DNA from: Mesorhizobium sp. B2-1-8
GTDB lineage: Bacteria > Pseudomonadota > Alphaproteobacteria > Rhizobiales > Rhizobiaceae
Direction of reading: 5' to 3'
Length of the DNA stretch: 64,000 nucleotides
Assembly: GCF_006442545.2 (NCBI RefSeq)
Contig: NZ_CP083952.1
Span: 620,001-684,000 of the forward strand
Shown: piece after piece, positions 51,068-61,844 of the stretch
Layout of the letters: each line of letters begins with the position of its first letter
Position numbering within the stretch: position 1 is the first letter of the stretch
Translations under genes and position numbers: made by a program
The notes under the pieces: model-generated
Told to the model about the DNA's origin: nothing
What the model saw: only the letters and a program-made list of their open reading frames with translations
Database searches by the model: none

Positions 51068-52378
51068 TCAAAGGATGAACCGCGACAGATCCGTGTTTCT
51101 GGAGAGGTCGCCGACATGCTTCTGGACATAGGCGGCGTCGATGGTGACGGCCGTGCCGTTGCGGTCGGGCGCATCATAGGAAATGTCGTCCAGCACCCGC
51201 TCCATCACCGTCTGCAGCCGCCGGGCGCCGATGTTCTCGATGCTGGCGTTGAGATCGACGGCGACGCCGGCGAGCGAATCGATGGCGTCGTCGGTGAACG
51301 TCAGCTCGACGCCTTCGGTCTTCATCAGCGCGATATACTGCTTGATCAGGCTCGCCTCGGTCTCGGTCAGGATGCGGACGAAGTCCTCCTTCTCCAGCGC
51401 GCGCAGCTCGACTCGGATCGGCAGGCGGCCCTGCAGTTCCGGCAACAGGTCGGACGGCTTGGAGACATGGAAGGCACCGGAAGCGATGAACAGGATATGG
51501 TCCGTCTTCACCGGCCCGTATTTGGTCGCCACCGTCGTGCCTTCGACCAGCGGCAGCAGGTCGCGCTGCACGCCTTCGCGCGAAGGCCCGCCCGAAATGT
51601 CCGACCGGGCGGCGATCTTGTCGATCTCGTCCAGGAAGACGATGCCGTCATTCTCCGTCGCGTCGAGCGCCCGGCGCACCACCTCGTCCTGGTCGAGCAG
51701 CTTGTCGGACTCGTCGCCGACCAGCAGGTCGTAGGATTCCTTCACCGTGGTCTTGCGCAGCTTGGTCTTCTTGCCGCCCATCGCCTTAGACAGCATGTCG
51801 TTGATGTTGAGAACGCCGATATTGGCGCCAGGCATGCCGGGAATCTCGAAACCGGGCATGCCGCCATTGCCGGTGTCGGCCACCTCGATTTCGATTTCCT
51901 TGTCGTCGAGCTCACCCTCGCGCAGCTTCTTGCGGAATGAGTCGCGCGTCGCTGGGCTCGCCGTCTTGCCGACCAAGGCTTCCAGAACGCGTTCCTCGGC
52001 GTTGACATGGGCGCGTGCCTTGACGTCCTCGCGCATCTTCTCGCGCATCAGGCCGATGGCAATCTCGACCAGATCGCGGATGATCTGCTCGACATCGCGG
52101 CCGACATAGCCGACCTCGGTGAATTTGGTCGCCTCGACCTTGACGAACGGCGCGCCGGCGAGCCGCGCCAGGCGGCGCGAAATCTCGGTCTTGCCGACGC
52201 CGGTCGGGCCGATCATCAGGATGTTCTTCGGCATCACCTCTTCGCGCATCTGGCCTTCGAGCTGCTGGCGGCGCCAGCGATTGCGCAAGGCGATGGCCAC
52301 GGCGCGCTTGGCGTCCTTCTGGCCGATGATGAAGCGGTCGAGTTCCGAAACGATTTCGCGGGGAGAAAATGTGCTCAT
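51068..52378 (-). CDS. hslU: ATP-dependent protease ATPase subunit HslU
   Basis: 436 residues from ATG 52378. AAA+ ATPase with Walker [10 protein letters not shown] (57-65), Walker [13 protein letters not shown], an I-domain between them (about 110-240), sensor [20 protein letters not shown] and the C-terminal DLSRFIL end, which docks into HslV. HslU unfolds substrates for the HslV peptidase. It is separated from hslV by a GNAT and a DUF2585 gene on the same strand, the order found in Mesorhizobium. Confidence 0.97.
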   Translation of the reverse strand: MSTFSPREIVSELDRFIIGQKDAKRAVAIALRNRWRRQQLEGQMREEVMPKNILMIGPTGVGKTEISRRLARLAGAPFVKVEATKFTEVGYVGRDVEQIIRDLVEIAIGLMREKMREDVKARAHVNAEERVLEALVGKTASPATRDSFRKKLREGELDDKEIEIEVADTGNGGMPGFEIPGMPGANIGVLNINDMLSKAMGGKKTKLRKTTVKESYDLLVGDESDKLLDQDEVVRRALDATENDGIVFLDEIDKIAARSDISGGPSREGVQRDLLPLVEGTTVATKYGPVKTDHILFIASGAFHVSKPSDLLPELQGRLPIRVELRALEKEDFVRILTETEASLIKQYIALMKTEGVELTFTDDAIDSLAGVAVDLNASIENIGARRLQTVMERVLDDISYDAPDRNGTAVTIDAAYVQKHVGDLSRNTDLSRFIL

Positions 52379-52382
52379 ATCG

Positions 52383-52982
52383 CTAAATTCCACTTTGCCA
52401 CTGCTTGATGGTCTCGAACGGATGCAGCAGCATGATCACGTTGAGTGCAAGGTTGTCCCGGATGAGGTAGCCGGTGCCCAGTTCGAAGAGAATGGCGAGG
52501 CTGACGATCACCCATATAGGTAGCCTGCGCGCCATGACAAATCCCAGCACCATGGCCAGTGTGTCGGACACCGAATTGATGATGCTGTCGCCGTAATAAT
52601 CGAGCGAAATGGTGCCGGCGCGGTAGCGCTCGATGATGAACGGGCTGTTTTCGAGGATTTCCCATCCGCCCTCGACGAGGACGGCGAATGCCAGCCGCAA
52701 GCCGATCGGCGAGCGCGGGAACAGGAACCGCGCCAACGCATAGAACAGGAAACCGTGGATGATGTGCGAGAAGGTGTACCAGTCCGAAATGTGCTGGGAA
52801 TTCTCCGAACTGTTCACCACGCCATGCCACAGCTTGACATAGCCGCAGGTGCAGATCGACGGATGGCCCATCAGGTAGAGCGTGACGGCCTGGGCGACGA
52901 GCAGGCCGGCGACGATCAGCAGCCCCATCCGCCAGCTGTCCTCGTAAGCGGAAAGGCTCTTGTCCTCGCTCGATGTGACCAT
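52383..52982 (-). CDS. DUF2585 (UPF0314) membrane protein
   Basis: 199 residues with four to six helices. Hallmarks: [20 protein letters not shown] (a conserved cysteine pair), [19 protein letters not shown] and [18 protein letters not shown], all typical of DUF2585. It is an inner-membrane protein of unknown activity. It lies 4 bases before the hslU start, so it is surely in the same transcript as hslV and hslU. Confidence 0.9.
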   Translation of the reverse strand: MVTSSEDKSLSAYEDSWRMGLLIVAGLLVAQAVTLYLMGHPSICTCGYVKLWHGVVNSSENSQHISDWYTFSHIIHGFLFYALARFLFPRSPIGLRLAFAVLVEGGWEILENSPFIIERYRAGTISLDYYGDSIINSVSDTLAMVLGFVMARRLPIWVIVSLAILFELGTGYLIRDNLALNVIMLLHPFETIKQWQSGI

Positions 52983-52990
52983 GCCCCGGA

Positions 52991-53524
52991 TTACCCCTCT
53001 TGCGCGTCTTCGGCATCGATGGCCATCAGCACGACGTCGCCATAAATCGACTGCCTGCGATCAATGGCCCGAAATCCGGCTTTTTCATAGGCGCGGATGG
53101 CCCTGATGTTGGCAGGGTCGGGATCGATGATGACGCGCGGCACGCCCTCCTCGAACAGGTCTTCGACGAACTGGCGCACGATCGCCGAGCCGTGGCCGAT
53201 GCCGATCAGCTCCGGCCGGCCGATCGAGAGATCGATGCCGAGAGTGCCGAACGGCTGATCCGCATAGGGATGGCCGTCTTCCAGATGCGGGTCGTAGCTC
53301 TGGAGATAGGCGATCGGCTTTCCGTCGAGCTCGACGATCAGCGGCTCGACGGAAATCGAGTCTATATGATCGGCAATCTCCGCGATTTCCGTCTCGGGAT
53401 CGTCCCACCACTCTGCAACATGCGGCTCGGCCAGCCAGCCGGCGATCATCGGCAGGTCCTTTTTGGTCACCGGCCGAAAATCGTAGGGTGCGACTGGTTC
53501 AGGCGGCATCGAGCGTTTCGACAA
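52991..53524 (-). CDS. GNAT acetyltransferase, AAC(6')-like
   Basis: 177 residues. [15 protein letters not shown] and [11 protein letters not shown] at the front, then the acetyl-CoA loop [20 protein letters not shown], and [18 protein letters not shown], as in the AAC(6')/rimJ-like branch of GNAT. It would transfer an acetyl group to an amine. It could act on aminoglycosides, but chromosomal relatives usually have housekeeping roles. Its start overlaps the end of hslV by 26 bases. A start at the second Met (53509) would shorten the overlap. Confidence 0.85.
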   Translation of the reverse strand: MSKRSMPPEPVAPYDFRPVTKKDLPMIAGWLAEPHVAEWWDDPETEIAEIADHIDSISVEPLIVELDGKPIAYLQSYDPHLEDGHPYADQPFGTLGIDLSIGRPELIGIGHGSAIVRQFVEDLFEEGVPRVIIDPDPANIRAIRAYEKAGFRAIDRRQSIYGDVVLMAIDAEDAQEG

Positions 53525-54050
53525 CGAAATTGTTGTTGGTGTAGACGCAGATGTCGGACGCGATCTGCATCGCCCTGCGGGCGATCTCCTCGGCGTCCTT
53601 GTCGGTGTCCATCAGCGCGCGCGCCGCGGCCAGAGCGTAATTGCCGCCCGAACCGATGGCCATGACGCCATGTTCGGGCTCCAGCACGTCGCCATTGCCG
53701 GTCAGCGCCAGCGAGACCGACTTGTCGGCAACCAGCATCATCGCCTCCAGCCGGCGCAGATAGCGGTCGGTGCGCCAGTCCTTGGCAAGCTCGACGCACG
53801 CGCGGGTGAGTTGATCAGGATACTGTTCGAGCTTGGCTTCGAGGCGTTCCAAAAGCGTGAAGGCGTCGGCGGTGGCACCGGCGAAGCCGGCAATCACATT
53901 GCCGCCCTTGCCGATGCGGCGCACTTTGCGGGCATTGCCCTTCATGATGGTCTGGCCGAGGCTGACCTGGCCGTCGCCGGCGATCACCACCTTGTTGCCC
54001 TTGCGCACGGTCACGATCGTCGTGGCGTGCATGGTCAGATTATCAGACAT
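53499..54050 (-). CDS. hslV: ATP-dependent protease peptidase subunit HslV
   Basis: 183 residues, proteasome-beta-like Ntn hydrolase. The mature N-terminus is in [20 protein letters not shown], with the nucleophile Thr10 exposed after processing, and lysine and glycine residues [22 protein letters not shown] follow. HslV degrades proteins fed by HslU. It starts the minus-strand hslV, GNAT, DUF2585, hslU operon and diverges from hisB, leaving 229 bases for both promoters; I found no clear heat-shock promoter there. Confidence 0.97.
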   Translation of the reverse strand: MSDNLTMHATTIVTVRKGNKVVIAGDGQVSLGQTIMKGNARKVRRIGKGGNVIAGFAGATADAFTLLERLEAKLEQYPDQLTRACVELAKDWRTDRYLRRLEAMMLVADKSVSLALTGNGDVLEPEHGVMAIGSGGNYALAAARALMDTDKDAEEIARRAMQIASDICVYTNNNFVVETLDAA

Positions 54051-54279
54051 TTCCTGGCTCCGAGCAGCGCCATCCCAAAAAGGCGATTGGCGCGGTACGA
54101 GTAACTTGATCGGCCATATGTATGCACGGGGCCAATGATTGCAAACGGCTCGATAGCGGCCGGGATCGCAACTGGCAATCGCCGGATCATGCTGCTAGAA
54201 GGCTCTCGTTTTCAAGCCCGCGAGCGCTCGAGGGCCGTGAACCGGTCACGATCTGAACCACTGGCACAAGGATAGAGTG

Positions 54280-54879
54280 ATGGCGCCTCGTTCCGCCGAT
54301 GCAAGCCGCAAGACCGCGGAAACCGACATTTCGGTGTCGATCCATGTCGACGGCTCCGGCAAATCGGACATCGCCACCGGCGTCGGCTTCTTCGACCATA
54401 TGCTGGACCAGCTTGCCCGCCATTCGCTGATCGACATGATCGTCAAGGCCAAGGGCGACCTGCACATAGACGACCACCACACGGTCGAGGACACCGGCAT
54501 TGCGCTCGGCCAGGCCTTGACCAAGGCGCTGGGCGAGCGGCGCGGCATCATGCGCTACGCCTCGATCGACCTTGCCATGGACGAGACGCTGACGCGTGCG
54601 GCGATCGATGTGTCGGGCCGCCCCTTCCTGGTCTGGAACGTTTCGTTCTCGTCGCCCAAGATCGGCACCTTCGACACCGAACTGGTGCGTGAATTCTTTC
54701 AGGCGCTGGCGCAGAACGCCGGCATCACGCTGCATGTCACCAACCATTATGGCGCCAACAACCATCATATAGCCGAGACCTGCTTCAAGGCGGTGGCGCG
54801 CGCGTTGCGCGCCGCGCTCGAGCTTGATCCGCGCCAGCCTGGCGCGGTTCCCTCCACCAAGGGTTCTTTGAAGGGATAG
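54280..54879 (+). CDS. hisB: Imidazoleglycerol-phosphate dehydratase HisB
   Basis: 199 residues from ATG 54280 (GTG 54277 also possible). The metal histidines are in [37 protein letters not shown] [17 protein letters not shown], and [20 protein letters not shown]. It dehydrates imidazoleglycerol phosphate, the step after HisH/HisF. It is the single-function form of about 200 residues. It begins the his operon in this window. Confidence 0.97.
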   Translation: MAPRSADASRKTAETDISVSIHVDGSGKSDIATGVGFFDHMLDQLARHSLIDMIVKAKGDLHIDDHHTVEDTGIALGQALTKALGERRGIMRYASIDLAMDETLTRAAIDVSGRPFLVWNVSFSSPKIGTFDTELVREFFQALAQNAGITLHVTNHYGANNHHIAETCFKAVARALRAALELDPRQPGAVPSTKGSLKG

Positions 54880-54883
54880 CCTC

Positions 54884-55354
54884 ATGACCGCCTATGTCGT
54901 GATGGAGCCACCTGGCCGCAGCGAGAAATTCGACATGACGACGCTGGTCCGCGACGGCTTCACCTGGCTCGGCCTGCTGGTGCCGCCGCTGTGGCTTGCC
55001 TGGCACCGGCTGTGGGTCGAAGCGGCGCTCGCCTTCGTCGTCATGGGCGTGCTTTCGATGCTTGGCCAGAAGCTTGGCCTCGGTGTCGCCGGCTCGCTGC
55101 TGTCGCTGCTCGTCTCGCTCTATATCGGGCTGGAGGGCCAGGGATTGCGCATCGCGGCGTTACGCCGCCGCGGCTGGCATGAATGGGGCGTCGTCGAGGC
55201 TGGCTGGCTCGGGGATGCCGACATGCGCTATGCCCTGGAAGCCGAAGGGCTTTCGGATGAGCCCGCGCCGCGCATCGTTCCCGATGCCGCTCTGGCGCGC
55301 CCGGCGCAGCCCGGCATGGCGCTGGGGCTGACCCACATTCCAGGACGGCGCTGA
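54884..55354 (+). CDS. DUF2628 membrane protein in the his operon
   Basis: 156 residues. A cytoplasmic start ([13 protein letters not shown]), then two or three helices ([31 protein letters not shown]) and a cytoplasmic tail. DUF2628 proteins are found in this position between hisB and hisH in Mesorhizobium-like genomes. No reaction is assigned. It lies 4 bases after hisB and one base before hisH, so it is expressed with them. Confidence 0.85.
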   Translation: MTAYVVMEPPGRSEKFDMTTLVRDGFTWLGLLVPPLWLAWHRLWVEAALAFVVMGVLSMLGQKLGLGVAGSLLSLLVSLYIGLEGQGLRIAALRRRGWHEWGVVEAGWLGDADMRYALEAEGLSDEPAPRIVPDAALARPAQPGMALGLTHIPGRR

Positions 55355-55355
55355 G

Positions 55356-56006
55356 ATGCGGGTTGCGATCATCGATTACGGTTCGGGCAATCTGCGCTCG
55401 GCCACCAAGGCTTTCGAGCGCGCCGCGCGTGAAGCCGGCATCGCGGCCGAGATCGACCTGACGGCCGACGCCGACCGCGTGCGCACCGCGGACCGCATCG
55501 TCCTGCCCGGCGTCGGTGCCTATGCCGACTGCGCGGCCGGGCTGCGCGCCGTCGAGGGCATGTGGGACGCGATCGAGGACGTCGCCATCGCCAAGGGCCG
55601 GCCTTTCCTGGGCATTTGCGTCGGCATGCAGCTGATGTCTGAGCGCGGTCTCGAAAAGACCGTCACCAACGGCTTCGGCTGGATATCGGGCGACGTCAAG
55701 GAGATCACGCCTTCCGATCCGGCGCTGAAGATCCCGCAGATCGGCTGGAACACGATCGAATTGAGGCGTCGGCACCCGCTGTTTTCCGGCATTCCGACCG
55801 GCGCGACGGGCCTGCATGCCTATTTCGTCCACTCCTACCATCTCGATGCGAAAAAGCCGGACGAGGTCGTTGCGGTCGCCGACTATGGCGGCCCGGTGAC
55901 GGCAACCGTCGCCCGCGACAATCTCGCCGGCACGCAGTTCCATCCGGAGAAGAGCCAGGCGCTGGGCCTGGCGCTGATCACCAATTTCCTGCGCTGGAGG
56001 CCCTGA
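55356..56006 (+). CDS. hisH: Imidazole glycerol phosphate synthase, glutaminase subunit HisH
   Basis: 216 residues, class I glutamine amidotransferase. Nucleophile Cys88 in [11 protein letters not shown], and the His196/Glu198 pair in [10 protein letters not shown], all present. It makes ammonia for HisF. Length is normal. The gene is one base after the DUF2628 stop and five before the DUF1330 gene, within the operon. Confidence 0.97.
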   Translation: MRVAIIDYGSGNLRSATKAFERAAREAGIAAEIDLTADADRVRTADRIVLPGVGAYADCAAGLRAVEGMWDAIEDVAIAKGRPFLGICVGMQLMSERGLEKTVTNGFGWISGDVKEITPSDPALKIPQIGWNTIELRRRHPLFSGIPTGATGLHAYFVHSYHLDAKKPDEVVAVADYGGPVTATVARDNLAGTQFHPEKSQALGLALITNFLRWRP

Positions 56007-56011
56007 ACACC

Positions 56012-56302
56012 ATGAGCAAGAAGGGCTACTGGATGGCGATGGTCGATGTCCGCGACCCCGAACTGTACAACCAGTACATCGAGGCGAACGCCGTGGCGTT
56101 CGCGAAGTATGGGGCGAAATTCGCCGTGCGGGCCGGCCGCCACGAAAACCCGGAAGGGCCCACCGGCAACCGCCATGTGCTGGTCGAGTTCGAGTCTTTC
56201 GACAAGGCGGTCGAATGCTATCATTCGCCCGAATATCAGCATGCCTCCAAATTCCGGCTTGCCGCCTCATCGGGTCATTTCGTCATCGTTGAAGGCGCCT
56301 GA
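56012..56302 (+). CDS. DUF1330 family protein
   Basis: 96 residues. Ferredoxin-like alpha/beta fold: [60 protein letters not shown], the usual DUF1330 pattern of a dimeric alpha-beta barrel. The family has no established activity. It lies between hisH and hisA with 5 bases on each side, so it belongs to the same transcript. Confidence 0.9.
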   Translation: MSKKGYWMAMVDVRDPELYNQYIEANAVAFAKYGAKFAVRAGRHENPEGPTGNRHVLVEFESFDKAVECYHSPEYQHASKFRLAASSGHFVIVEGA

Positions 56303-56306
56303 AAAT

Positions 56307-57056
56307 ATGATCCTGTTTCCAGCCATCGACCTCAAGGACGGCCAGTGCGTGCGCCTCAAGCACGGCGACATGGCGACCGCCACGATCTACAATGACGATC
56401 CGGCGGCACAGGCCAAAGCCTTTGAAGAACAGGGCTTCGAGTGGCTGCATGTCGTCGACCTCAACGGCGCTTTCCAGGGCCAGAGCGTCAACAGCGCCGC
56501 GGTCGGCGCCATCCTGAAGGCGACGAAGAACCCGGTGCAGCTCGGCGGCGGCATCCGCACGCTGGAGCAGATCGAGGATTGGCTCGACCGTGGACTGGCC
56601 CGCGTCATCCTCGGCACGGTGGCGGTGCGCGATCCCGATCTGGTCAGGCAGGCCTGCAAGGCGTTTCCCGGCAAGGTCGCCGTCGGCATCGACGCCAAGG
56701 GCGGCAAGGTGGCGGTCGAAGGCTGGGCCGAGGCCTCGAGCCTGGGCGTCATCGAACTGGCCAGGAAATTCGAAGGTGCGGGCGTCGCCGCCATCATCTA
56801 CACCGACATCGACCGCGACGGCGTGCTGACCGGCATCAACTGGGACGCCACCATCGACCTCGCCGAGGCCGTGTCGATCCCGGTCATCGCCTCGGGCGGG
56901 CTTGCTTCGATCGCCGACATCGTGCGCATGACCATGCCCGACGCGCAAAAACTCGAAGGCGCGATCTCGGGCCGCGCGCTCTATGACGGCCGCATCGATC
57001 CCGCCGAGGCGCTGGCGATCCTGCAGGGCCGGCCGGTGGCGGAGGCGCGGTCGTGA
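56307..57056 (+). CDS. hisA: ProFAR isomerase HisA
   Basis: 249 residues from ATG 56307. TIM barrel of the HisA/HisF family: [17 protein letters not shown] with the first catalytic Asp (residue 8), [14 protein letters not shown] with a phosphate-binding loop, [14 protein letters not shown] with the second catalytic Asp, and [13 protein letters not shown]. It converts ProFAR to PRFAR. The last four bases overlap the start of the arginase-like gene (GTGA). Confidence 0.96.
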   Translation: MILFPAIDLKDGQCVRLKHGDMATATIYNDDPAAQAKAFEEQGFEWLHVVDLNGAFQGQSVNSAAVGAILKATKNPVQLGGGIRTLEQIEDWLDRGLARVILGTVAVRDPDLVRQACKAFPGKVAVGIDAKGGKVAVEGWAEASSLGVIELARKFEGAGVAAIIYTDIDRDGVLTGINWDATIDLAEAVSIPVIASGGLASIADIVRMTMPDAQKLEGAISGRALYDGRIDPAEALAILQGRPVAEARS

Positions 57057-57889
57057 AGGTCTCGCTCATCTTGGCCTCCTATGACAGCGGCCACTATCAT
57101 GGCGGCATGGGCCAGGGGCCCGACGCGCTGATATCGGGCGGGCTCGTCGATGCCCTGACCCTTGCCGGCCATGACGTCACGGTCGAGGATATCGGCAGGG
57201 TCGGCACCGACCAGGAGCGCGAGATCGCCACGGGTTTTGCCGTCTGCAACGCCGTCTCGGGCGAGGTCCGCATCGCCCGCGACAGGGGGCGGTTTCCCAT
57301 CGTGCTGGCCGGAAACTGCCTGACCAGTGCCGGCGCGGTCGCCGGCGAAGGCGCCGATGCGATCATCTGGGCCGACCAGCATGGCGACCTCAACACGCCC
57401 GAGACGTCCGTATACGGCTTTCTCGACGGCATGGCGCTGTCGACGGTGCTCGGCCTGTGCTGGCGCCCGATGGCGGCGGCCATTCCCGGCTTCAGGCCGA
57501 TCGATCCCGCGCGCTGCGTGCTCGTCAACGCCCGCGATCTCGATCCGGCGGAGGAGAAACTTCTCGAAACATTGCCGGTCATCCGGACGGAATGTCCCGG
57601 CGTGGCGCAAGCGACGGAAAAACTGAGGGCAGCCGGCGCCAACAGCGTGCACATGCATCTCGATCTCGACGTGCATGATCCCAATGAGCTGCAGGCCAAT
57701 CGCTACGTCACCCCTGGCGGGCCGAACCCGGAGCAGCTGCGCGACGCGGTCTGCGCCATGGCGCTTGCGGTGCCGGTCGTCGGCATCTCCGTTTCCGCTT
57801 ACGATCCGGCCTTCGATGCCCAGGCCGATGTGCCGCCGCTGGTCGGCCAGCTGCTCAACGATCTGCTTGCCACGATAGAGGGCCGCTGA
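57053..57889 (+). CDS. Arginase/agmatinase-fold protein in the his operon
   Basis: 278 residues from GTG 57053. Two of the metal-binding motifs of ureohydrolases are present: D108-x-H110-x-D112 ([10 protein letters not shown]) and D204-x-D206-x-x-D209 ([11 protein letters not shown]). The first motif, normally GGDHS with a ligand His, is AGNCLTS here, so one metal ligand is missing or replaced by Cys89. It may act on a different substrate. Overlaps with hisA (4 bases) and hisF (1 base) mean tight co-translation in the his operon; a link to histidine or arginine supply is only a guess. Confidence 0.75.
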   Translation: MKVSLILASYDSGHYHGGMGQGPDALISGGLVDALTLAGHDVTVEDIGRVGTDQEREIATGFAVCNAVSGEVRIARDRGRFPIVLAGNCLTSAGAVAGEGADAIIWADQHGDLNTPETSVYGFLDGMALSTVLGLCWRPMAAAIPGFRPIDPARCVLVNARDLDPAEEKLLETLPVIRTECPGVAQATEKLRAAGANSVHMHLDLDVHDPNELQANRYVTPGGPNPEQLRDAVCAMALAVPVVGISVSAYDPAFDAQADVPPLVGQLLNDLLATIEGR

Positions 57890-58680
57890 TGCTGAAAGCC
57901 CGCGTCATCCCTTGCCTCGACGTCAAGGACGGCCGTGTCGTCAAGGGCGTCAATTTCGTCGACCTCATCGACGCCGGCGATCCGGTGGAGGCAGCCAAGG
58001 CCTATGATGCCGCCGGCGCCGACGAGCTCTGCTTTCTCGACATCACCGCTTCGTCGGACAATCGCGAGACCATCTTCGACGTCATCGCCCGCACCGCCGA
58101 ACAATGTTTCATGCCGCTGACCGTCGGCGGCGGCGTGCGCCAGGTTGCAGACATCAGGAAATTGCTGCTGGCCGGCGCCGACAAGGTGTCGATCAACACG
58201 GCCGCGGTGAAGAACCCGGATTTCGTCGCCGAAGCCGCCGACAAGTTCGGCAACCAATGCATCGTCGTCGCCATCGATGCCAAGAAAGTGTCCGGCCCCG
58301 GTGAGGCCGACCGCTGGGAGATCTTCACCCATGGCGGACGCGAGAAGACCGGCATCGATGCCGTCGAATTCGCGCGCCGGATGGTCGATCGCGGCGCCGG
58401 CGAGATCCTGTTGACCTCGATGGACCGCGACGGCACCAAGGCCGGCTACGACATCGCGCTGACCCGGGCGGTATCGGACGCGGTGCGCGCGCCGGTCATC
58501 GCCTCGGGTGGCGTCGGCACGCTCGACCACCTAGTCGAAGGCATTCGTGACGGCCATGCCGGCGCGGTTCTGGCGGCCTCCATCTTCCATTTCGGCACCT
58601 ACACGATCGCGCAAGCCAAGGCGCATATGGCCGAGGCCGGCCTGCCGATGCGGCTGGACTCGCTGGGCAACAGGTCCTAG
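57889..58680 (+). CDS. hisF: Imidazole glycerol phosphate synthase, cyclase subunit HisF
   Basis: 263 residues. [21 protein letters not shown] with the first catalytic Asp, [12 protein letters not shown] with a phosphate loop, [15 protein letters not shown] with the second Asp, [13 protein letters not shown]. It uses HisH-derived ammonia to make imidazole glycerol phosphate and AICAR. The start overlaps the previous stop (TGATG). A short repeat separates it from hisE. Confidence 0.97.
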   Translation: MLKARVIPCLDVKDGRVVKGVNFVDLIDAGDPVEAAKAYDAAGADELCFLDITASSDNRETIFDVIARTAEQCFMPLTVGGGVRQVADIRKLLLAGADKVSINTAAVKNPDFVAEAADKFGNQCIVVAIDAKKVSGPGEADRWEIFTHGGREKTGIDAVEFARRMVDRGAGEILLTSMDRDGTKAGYDIALTRAVSDAVRAPVIASGGVGTLDHLVEGIRDGHAGAVLAASIFHFGTYTIAQAKAHMAEAGLPMRLDSLGNRS

Positions 58681-58682
58681 CT

Positions 58683-58722
58683 AGAGCATGTTCCTTGGAC
58701 CGACTTTCGGAAAAGATCCGGC
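58683..58722. repeat. Partial rhizobial intergenic repeat between hisF and hisE
   Basis: AGAGCATGTTCC followed by TTTCGGAAAAGATCCGG, a shortened variant of the elements at 38616 and 63799. Confidence 0.5.
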
Positions 58723-58744
58723 TTAAACAAGAAGATAGACTGGC

Positions 58745-59068
58745 ATGGCCGAGTTTTCGCTCTCCGACCTGGAAAAAATCGTCAGCGACCGCGCCCATTC
58801 CGGCGATCCGGACTCGTGGACGGCCAAACTGTTCGCGCGCGGCATGGACAAGGCGGCGCAGAAGCTCGGCGAGGAGGCGGTCGAGACGGTCATCGCCGCC
58901 GTCAAGGGCGACAAACAGGGCCTCGTTTCGGAAAGTGCGGATCTTATATATCATTGGCTGGTCGTTCTCGGCATAGCAGGCGTTCCGCTGAACGACGTGC
59001 TCGAGGAACTCGAAAGCCGCACCGGGCGTTCGGGCATCGCCGAGAAGGCGTCACGGCCCAAGGGCTGA
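58745..59068 (+). CDS. hisE: Phosphoribosyl-ATP pyrophosphatase HisE
   Basis: 107 residues, all-alpha MazG-like fold. [20 protein letters not shown] followed by [10 protein letters not shown], and [18 protein letters not shown], with the metal-binding glutamates and Asp. It removes pyrophosphate from phosphoribosyl-ATP, the second step of the pathway. Here it is a separate gene, not fused to hisI. It is the last his gene of this operon and is followed 24 bases later by coaA. Confidence 0.95.
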   Translation: MAEFSLSDLEKIVSDRAHSGDPDSWTAKLFARGMDKAAQKLGEEAVETVIAAVKGDKQGLVSESADLIYHWLVVLGIAGVPLNDVLEELESRTGRSGIAEKASRPKG

Positions 59069-59092
59069 TCGGGAGGGAGGGCAGGTATCTCG

Positions 59093-60052
59093 ATGGATCA
59101 GCTCGCGCCAACCGAGAAATATTCCCCGTTTCGCTTCTTCTCGGCCGAGCAATGGTCGCAATTCCGCGCCGACACGCCGCTGACACTGACCGAGGACGAG
59201 TTCCGCCGCCTGCGGTCGCTCAACGACCCGGTCGACCTCGAAGAGGTCAAGCGAATCTATCTGTCGCTATCGCGGCTTTTGTCGGCGCATGTCGAGGCAA
59301 GCCAGCTTCTGTTCCGGCAGCGCCAGGCCTTTTTCAATGCCGTCGATGTCGTCAAGACGCCGTTCATCATCGGCATCGCCGGTTCGGTCGCGGTCGGCAA
59401 ATCGACCACGGCGCGCGTGCTGAAGGAATTGCTGGCGCGATGGCCGTCGAGCCCCAAGGTCGACCTCATCACCACGGACGGCTTCCTGCTGCCCAACGAG
59501 GTGCTGCGCCGCGAAAACCTGATGGAGCGCAAGGGTTTCCCCGACAGCTACGATGTCGGCGCGCTGCTGCGTTTCCTGTCGGGCATCAAGTCGGCGTTGC
59601 CCGATGTCCGCGCGCCGGTCTATTCGCATCTCACCTATGACGTCATCCCCGGCGAATTCGTCACCATCGACCGGCCCGACATCCTGATCTTCGAAGGCAT
59701 CAACGTGCTGCAGCCGGGCAAGCTGCCGCAGGACGGCAAGATCGTGCCCTTCCTGTCGGACTTCTTCGACTTCGCCATCTATATCGATGCCGACGAGAAG
59801 CTGATCCACAACTGGTATATTTCCCGCTTCATGCGGCTGCGCGAGACCGCCTTCCGCAATCCGGACTCCTTCTTCCACCGCTATTCGCAGCTGTCGGAGG
59901 ATGCGGCCAAGGCAATCGCCGAGGGCCTGTGGACCAACATCAACCTGAAGAACCTGCGCGAAAACATCCTGCCGACGCGCGCCCGCGCCGACTTGATCCT
60001 GCGCAAGGGCGCCGACCACCTGGTCGAGGAAGTGGCGCTGCGCAAGTTATAG
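59093..60052 (+). CDS. coaA: Pantothenate kinase CoaA (type I)
   Basis: 319 residues. P-loop GSVAVGKST (97-105), then [26 protein letters not shown] [25 protein letters not shown] and [13 protein letters not shown]. It phosphorylates pantothenate, the first step of coenzyme A synthesis. Length and motif spacing are normal for type I. Start ATG 59093 is in the his operon's wake; it probably shares its transcript. It converges with the DegP gene. Confidence 0.96.
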   Translation: MDQLAPTEKYSPFRFFSAEQWSQFRADTPLTLTEDEFRRLRSLNDPVDLEEVKRIYLSLSRLLSAHVEASQLLFRQRQAFFNAVDVVKTPFIIGIAGSVAVGKSTTARVLKELLARWPSSPKVDLITTDGFLLPNEVLRRENLMERKGFPDSYDVGALLRFLSGIKSALPDVRAPVYSHLTYDVIPGEFVTIDRPDILIFEGINVLQPGKLPQDGKIVPFLSDFFDFAIYIDADEKLIHNWYISRFMRLRETAFRNPDSFFHRYSQLSEDAAKAIAEGLWTNINLKNLRENILPTRARADLILRKGADHLVEEVALRKL

Positions 60053-60107
60053 CTGATAGAACCCCGCACGGAGGACTCATCCAAGCCCGCCATGCAGGTG
60101 TTACCTG

Positions 60108-61655
60108 TCAGCCATTGGCGAACGGGACGGCGACATAGATCTGCGTGTCGCCACGCTCCACCAGAAGCAGCACTGACTTGCGTCCGGATTTGCCGGCTTG
60201 GGCAATCGCTTGGGTCACCTGCTTCGCGCTCTTCACCGGGGCCTGGTTGACGGCGACGATGACATCTCCCGGCTGGATGCCGGCAGCCGCTGCCGGTTTG
60301 TCGGGATTGACGCTGGCAACCACGGCGCCGTGCTCGGTCTCGGGGAGGTTCATCTGCTGGCGGATGTCGGACGTAATGTCCATCAGGCCGAGGCCGATGC
60401 CCGGCGCGCGGGAACCCTGCCCGGTGCCCGGCGCGCTGGAATTGCCAGTCGATGCCGTCTTCACATCTTCACCGTTGCGCCCGACCTCCACCGAGATCTG
60501 CATGGCCTTGCCCTTGCGCCAGACATCCAGTGTCTCCTTGGCACCCGGCGCGACGTCGGCCACAGACCGCGACAGATCCTTGGGATCCTTGACGTCCTGC
60601 CCGGCGAAGCCGGTGATGACGTCGCCGGTTTCGACGCCGGCCTTGGCCGCAGGCGACCCGTCATTGACCTGCGAGACCAAGGCACCGCCGGGATGGTCGA
60701 GCCCCATGGCGCTTGCCACATCCGGGGTCACCGGCTGGATCTCGACGCCGAGATAGCCGTATTCGATGTTGCCGCCCTTCATCAGCTTGGCGACCACCTT
60801 CTGGGCCTGGTCGGACGGAATGGCGAAGCCGACACCGACGCTGCCGCCGTTAGGGGAATAGATCGCCGTGTTGATGCCGACGACATTCCCATTGACGTCC
60901 ACCAGCGGTCCGCCGGAATTGCCGTGATTGATCGGCGCGTCGATCTGGATGAAATCGTCGAAGGGCCCGCTATGCAAGTCGCGGCCACGCGCCGAGACGA
61001 TGCCGGCCGTTACCGTGGTGCCTATGCCGAACGGATTGCCGATCGCCAGCACCTGGTCACCTGTCATGAGCTTGTCGGAGTCGCCCCATTTCACGGTCGG
61101 CAACGACTTGCCGGCCTTAATCTTCAGCACGGCGAGGTCGTTCTTGGCATCGTGACCGACCAGCGTGGCCGGAAGCTCCGTGCCATCGTCGAGCGTGACC
61201 TTTATCGAGGAGGCGCCGTCGACGACGTGGTTGTTGGTGACGATGGTGCCGTCGGCACTGACGATGAAGCCCGAGCCGAGCGCCTCGGCGCGCGGCCCCT
61301 GTTGCTGCGGAGGCGTCTTGGGAGCGGGCATGCCCTGATCGCCGAAAAACTGGCGGAAATAGTCGTCGAAGGGCGAATTGCCGCCGAAGGGTGAACCTTC
61401 GCTCATGATTCGCGGCTGCGCCTTCATGACCGTCGTGACGGTGACGACCGCGGGCTTGGTCGCAGCCACGACTGGCGCGAACGATCCGTTCGGGGCCGTT
61501 GTTCCGGCGACTGGGGTCTGTGTCGTCGCAACGACTTTGCTCAGGCCGGCATTGCCGGTATTTTGGGCGAATGAGACGACGACAGGAGAGATTAACAGCG
61601 CGGCGCCCAGCAGGGCGGCGACGCGATGCCTACGAAGAATACCAAAGGGTGACAT
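60108..61655 (-). CDS. DegP/HtrA-type periplasmic serine protease
   Basis: 515 residues from ATG 61655. A signal peptide ends about residue 30 (LLISPVVVSFA). Trypsin-like domain with His143 (VTNNHVVDG), Asp173 (KNDLAVLKI) and Ser247 (NHGNSGGPLVD). Two PDZ domains follow, about 285-375 (EYGYLGVEIQPVTPDVA; GDVITGFAGQDVKD) and 420-510 (GIGLGLMDITSDI; GDVIVAVNQAPVKS). It degrades or refolds misfolded envelope proteins. Several DegP paralogs exist in rhizobia, so the exact ortholog is uncertain. Confidence 0.93.
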   Translation of the reverse strand: MSPFGILRRHRVAALLGAALLISPVVVSFAQNTGNAGLSKVVATTQTPVAGTTAPNGSFAPVVAATKPAVVTVTTVMKAQPRIMSEGSPFGGNSPFDDYFRQFFGDQGMPAPKTPPQQQGPRAEALGSGFIVSADGTIVTNNHVVDGASSIKVTLDDGTELPATLVGHDAKNDLAVLKIKAGKSLPTVKWGDSDKLMTGDQVLAIGNPFGIGTTVTAGIVSARGRDLHSGPFDDFIQIDAPINHGNSGGPLVDVNGNVVGINTAIYSPNGGSVGVGFAIPSDQAQKVVAKLMKGGNIEYGYLGVEIQPVTPDVASAMGLDHPGGALVSQVNDGSPAAKAGVETGDVITGFAGQDVKDPKDLSRSVADVAPGAKETLDVWRKGKAMQISVEVGRNGEDVKTASTGNSSAPGTGQGSRAPGIGLGLMDITSDIRQQMNLPETEHGAVVASVNPDKPAAAAGIQPGDVIVAVNQAPVKSAKQVTQAIAQAGKSGRKSVLLLVERGDTQIYVAVPFANG

Positions 61656-61844
61656 GGTCGTTCTGTCCGGGCGAGGGTTGATCCGGCGCCGCGGGCGGCT
61701 CCTGGGAGAAAGCACCCGTCAGCGTGTCGACAGCCGGGGTGGCCTGTCTCGCCGTACATGGCGGCCGGCCGGATCGACAACAAACTATCTAGGGCGCCGA
61801 TCTGCCCAATTTAGGGGTTTTGCCCGACCTTACGAAGATTTAAT

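Noticed and set aside
54051..54279. Heat-shock sigma promoter for hslV
   Set aside because: A CCATAT-like string is present, but no -35 CTTG-type box at proper spacing on the minus strand.
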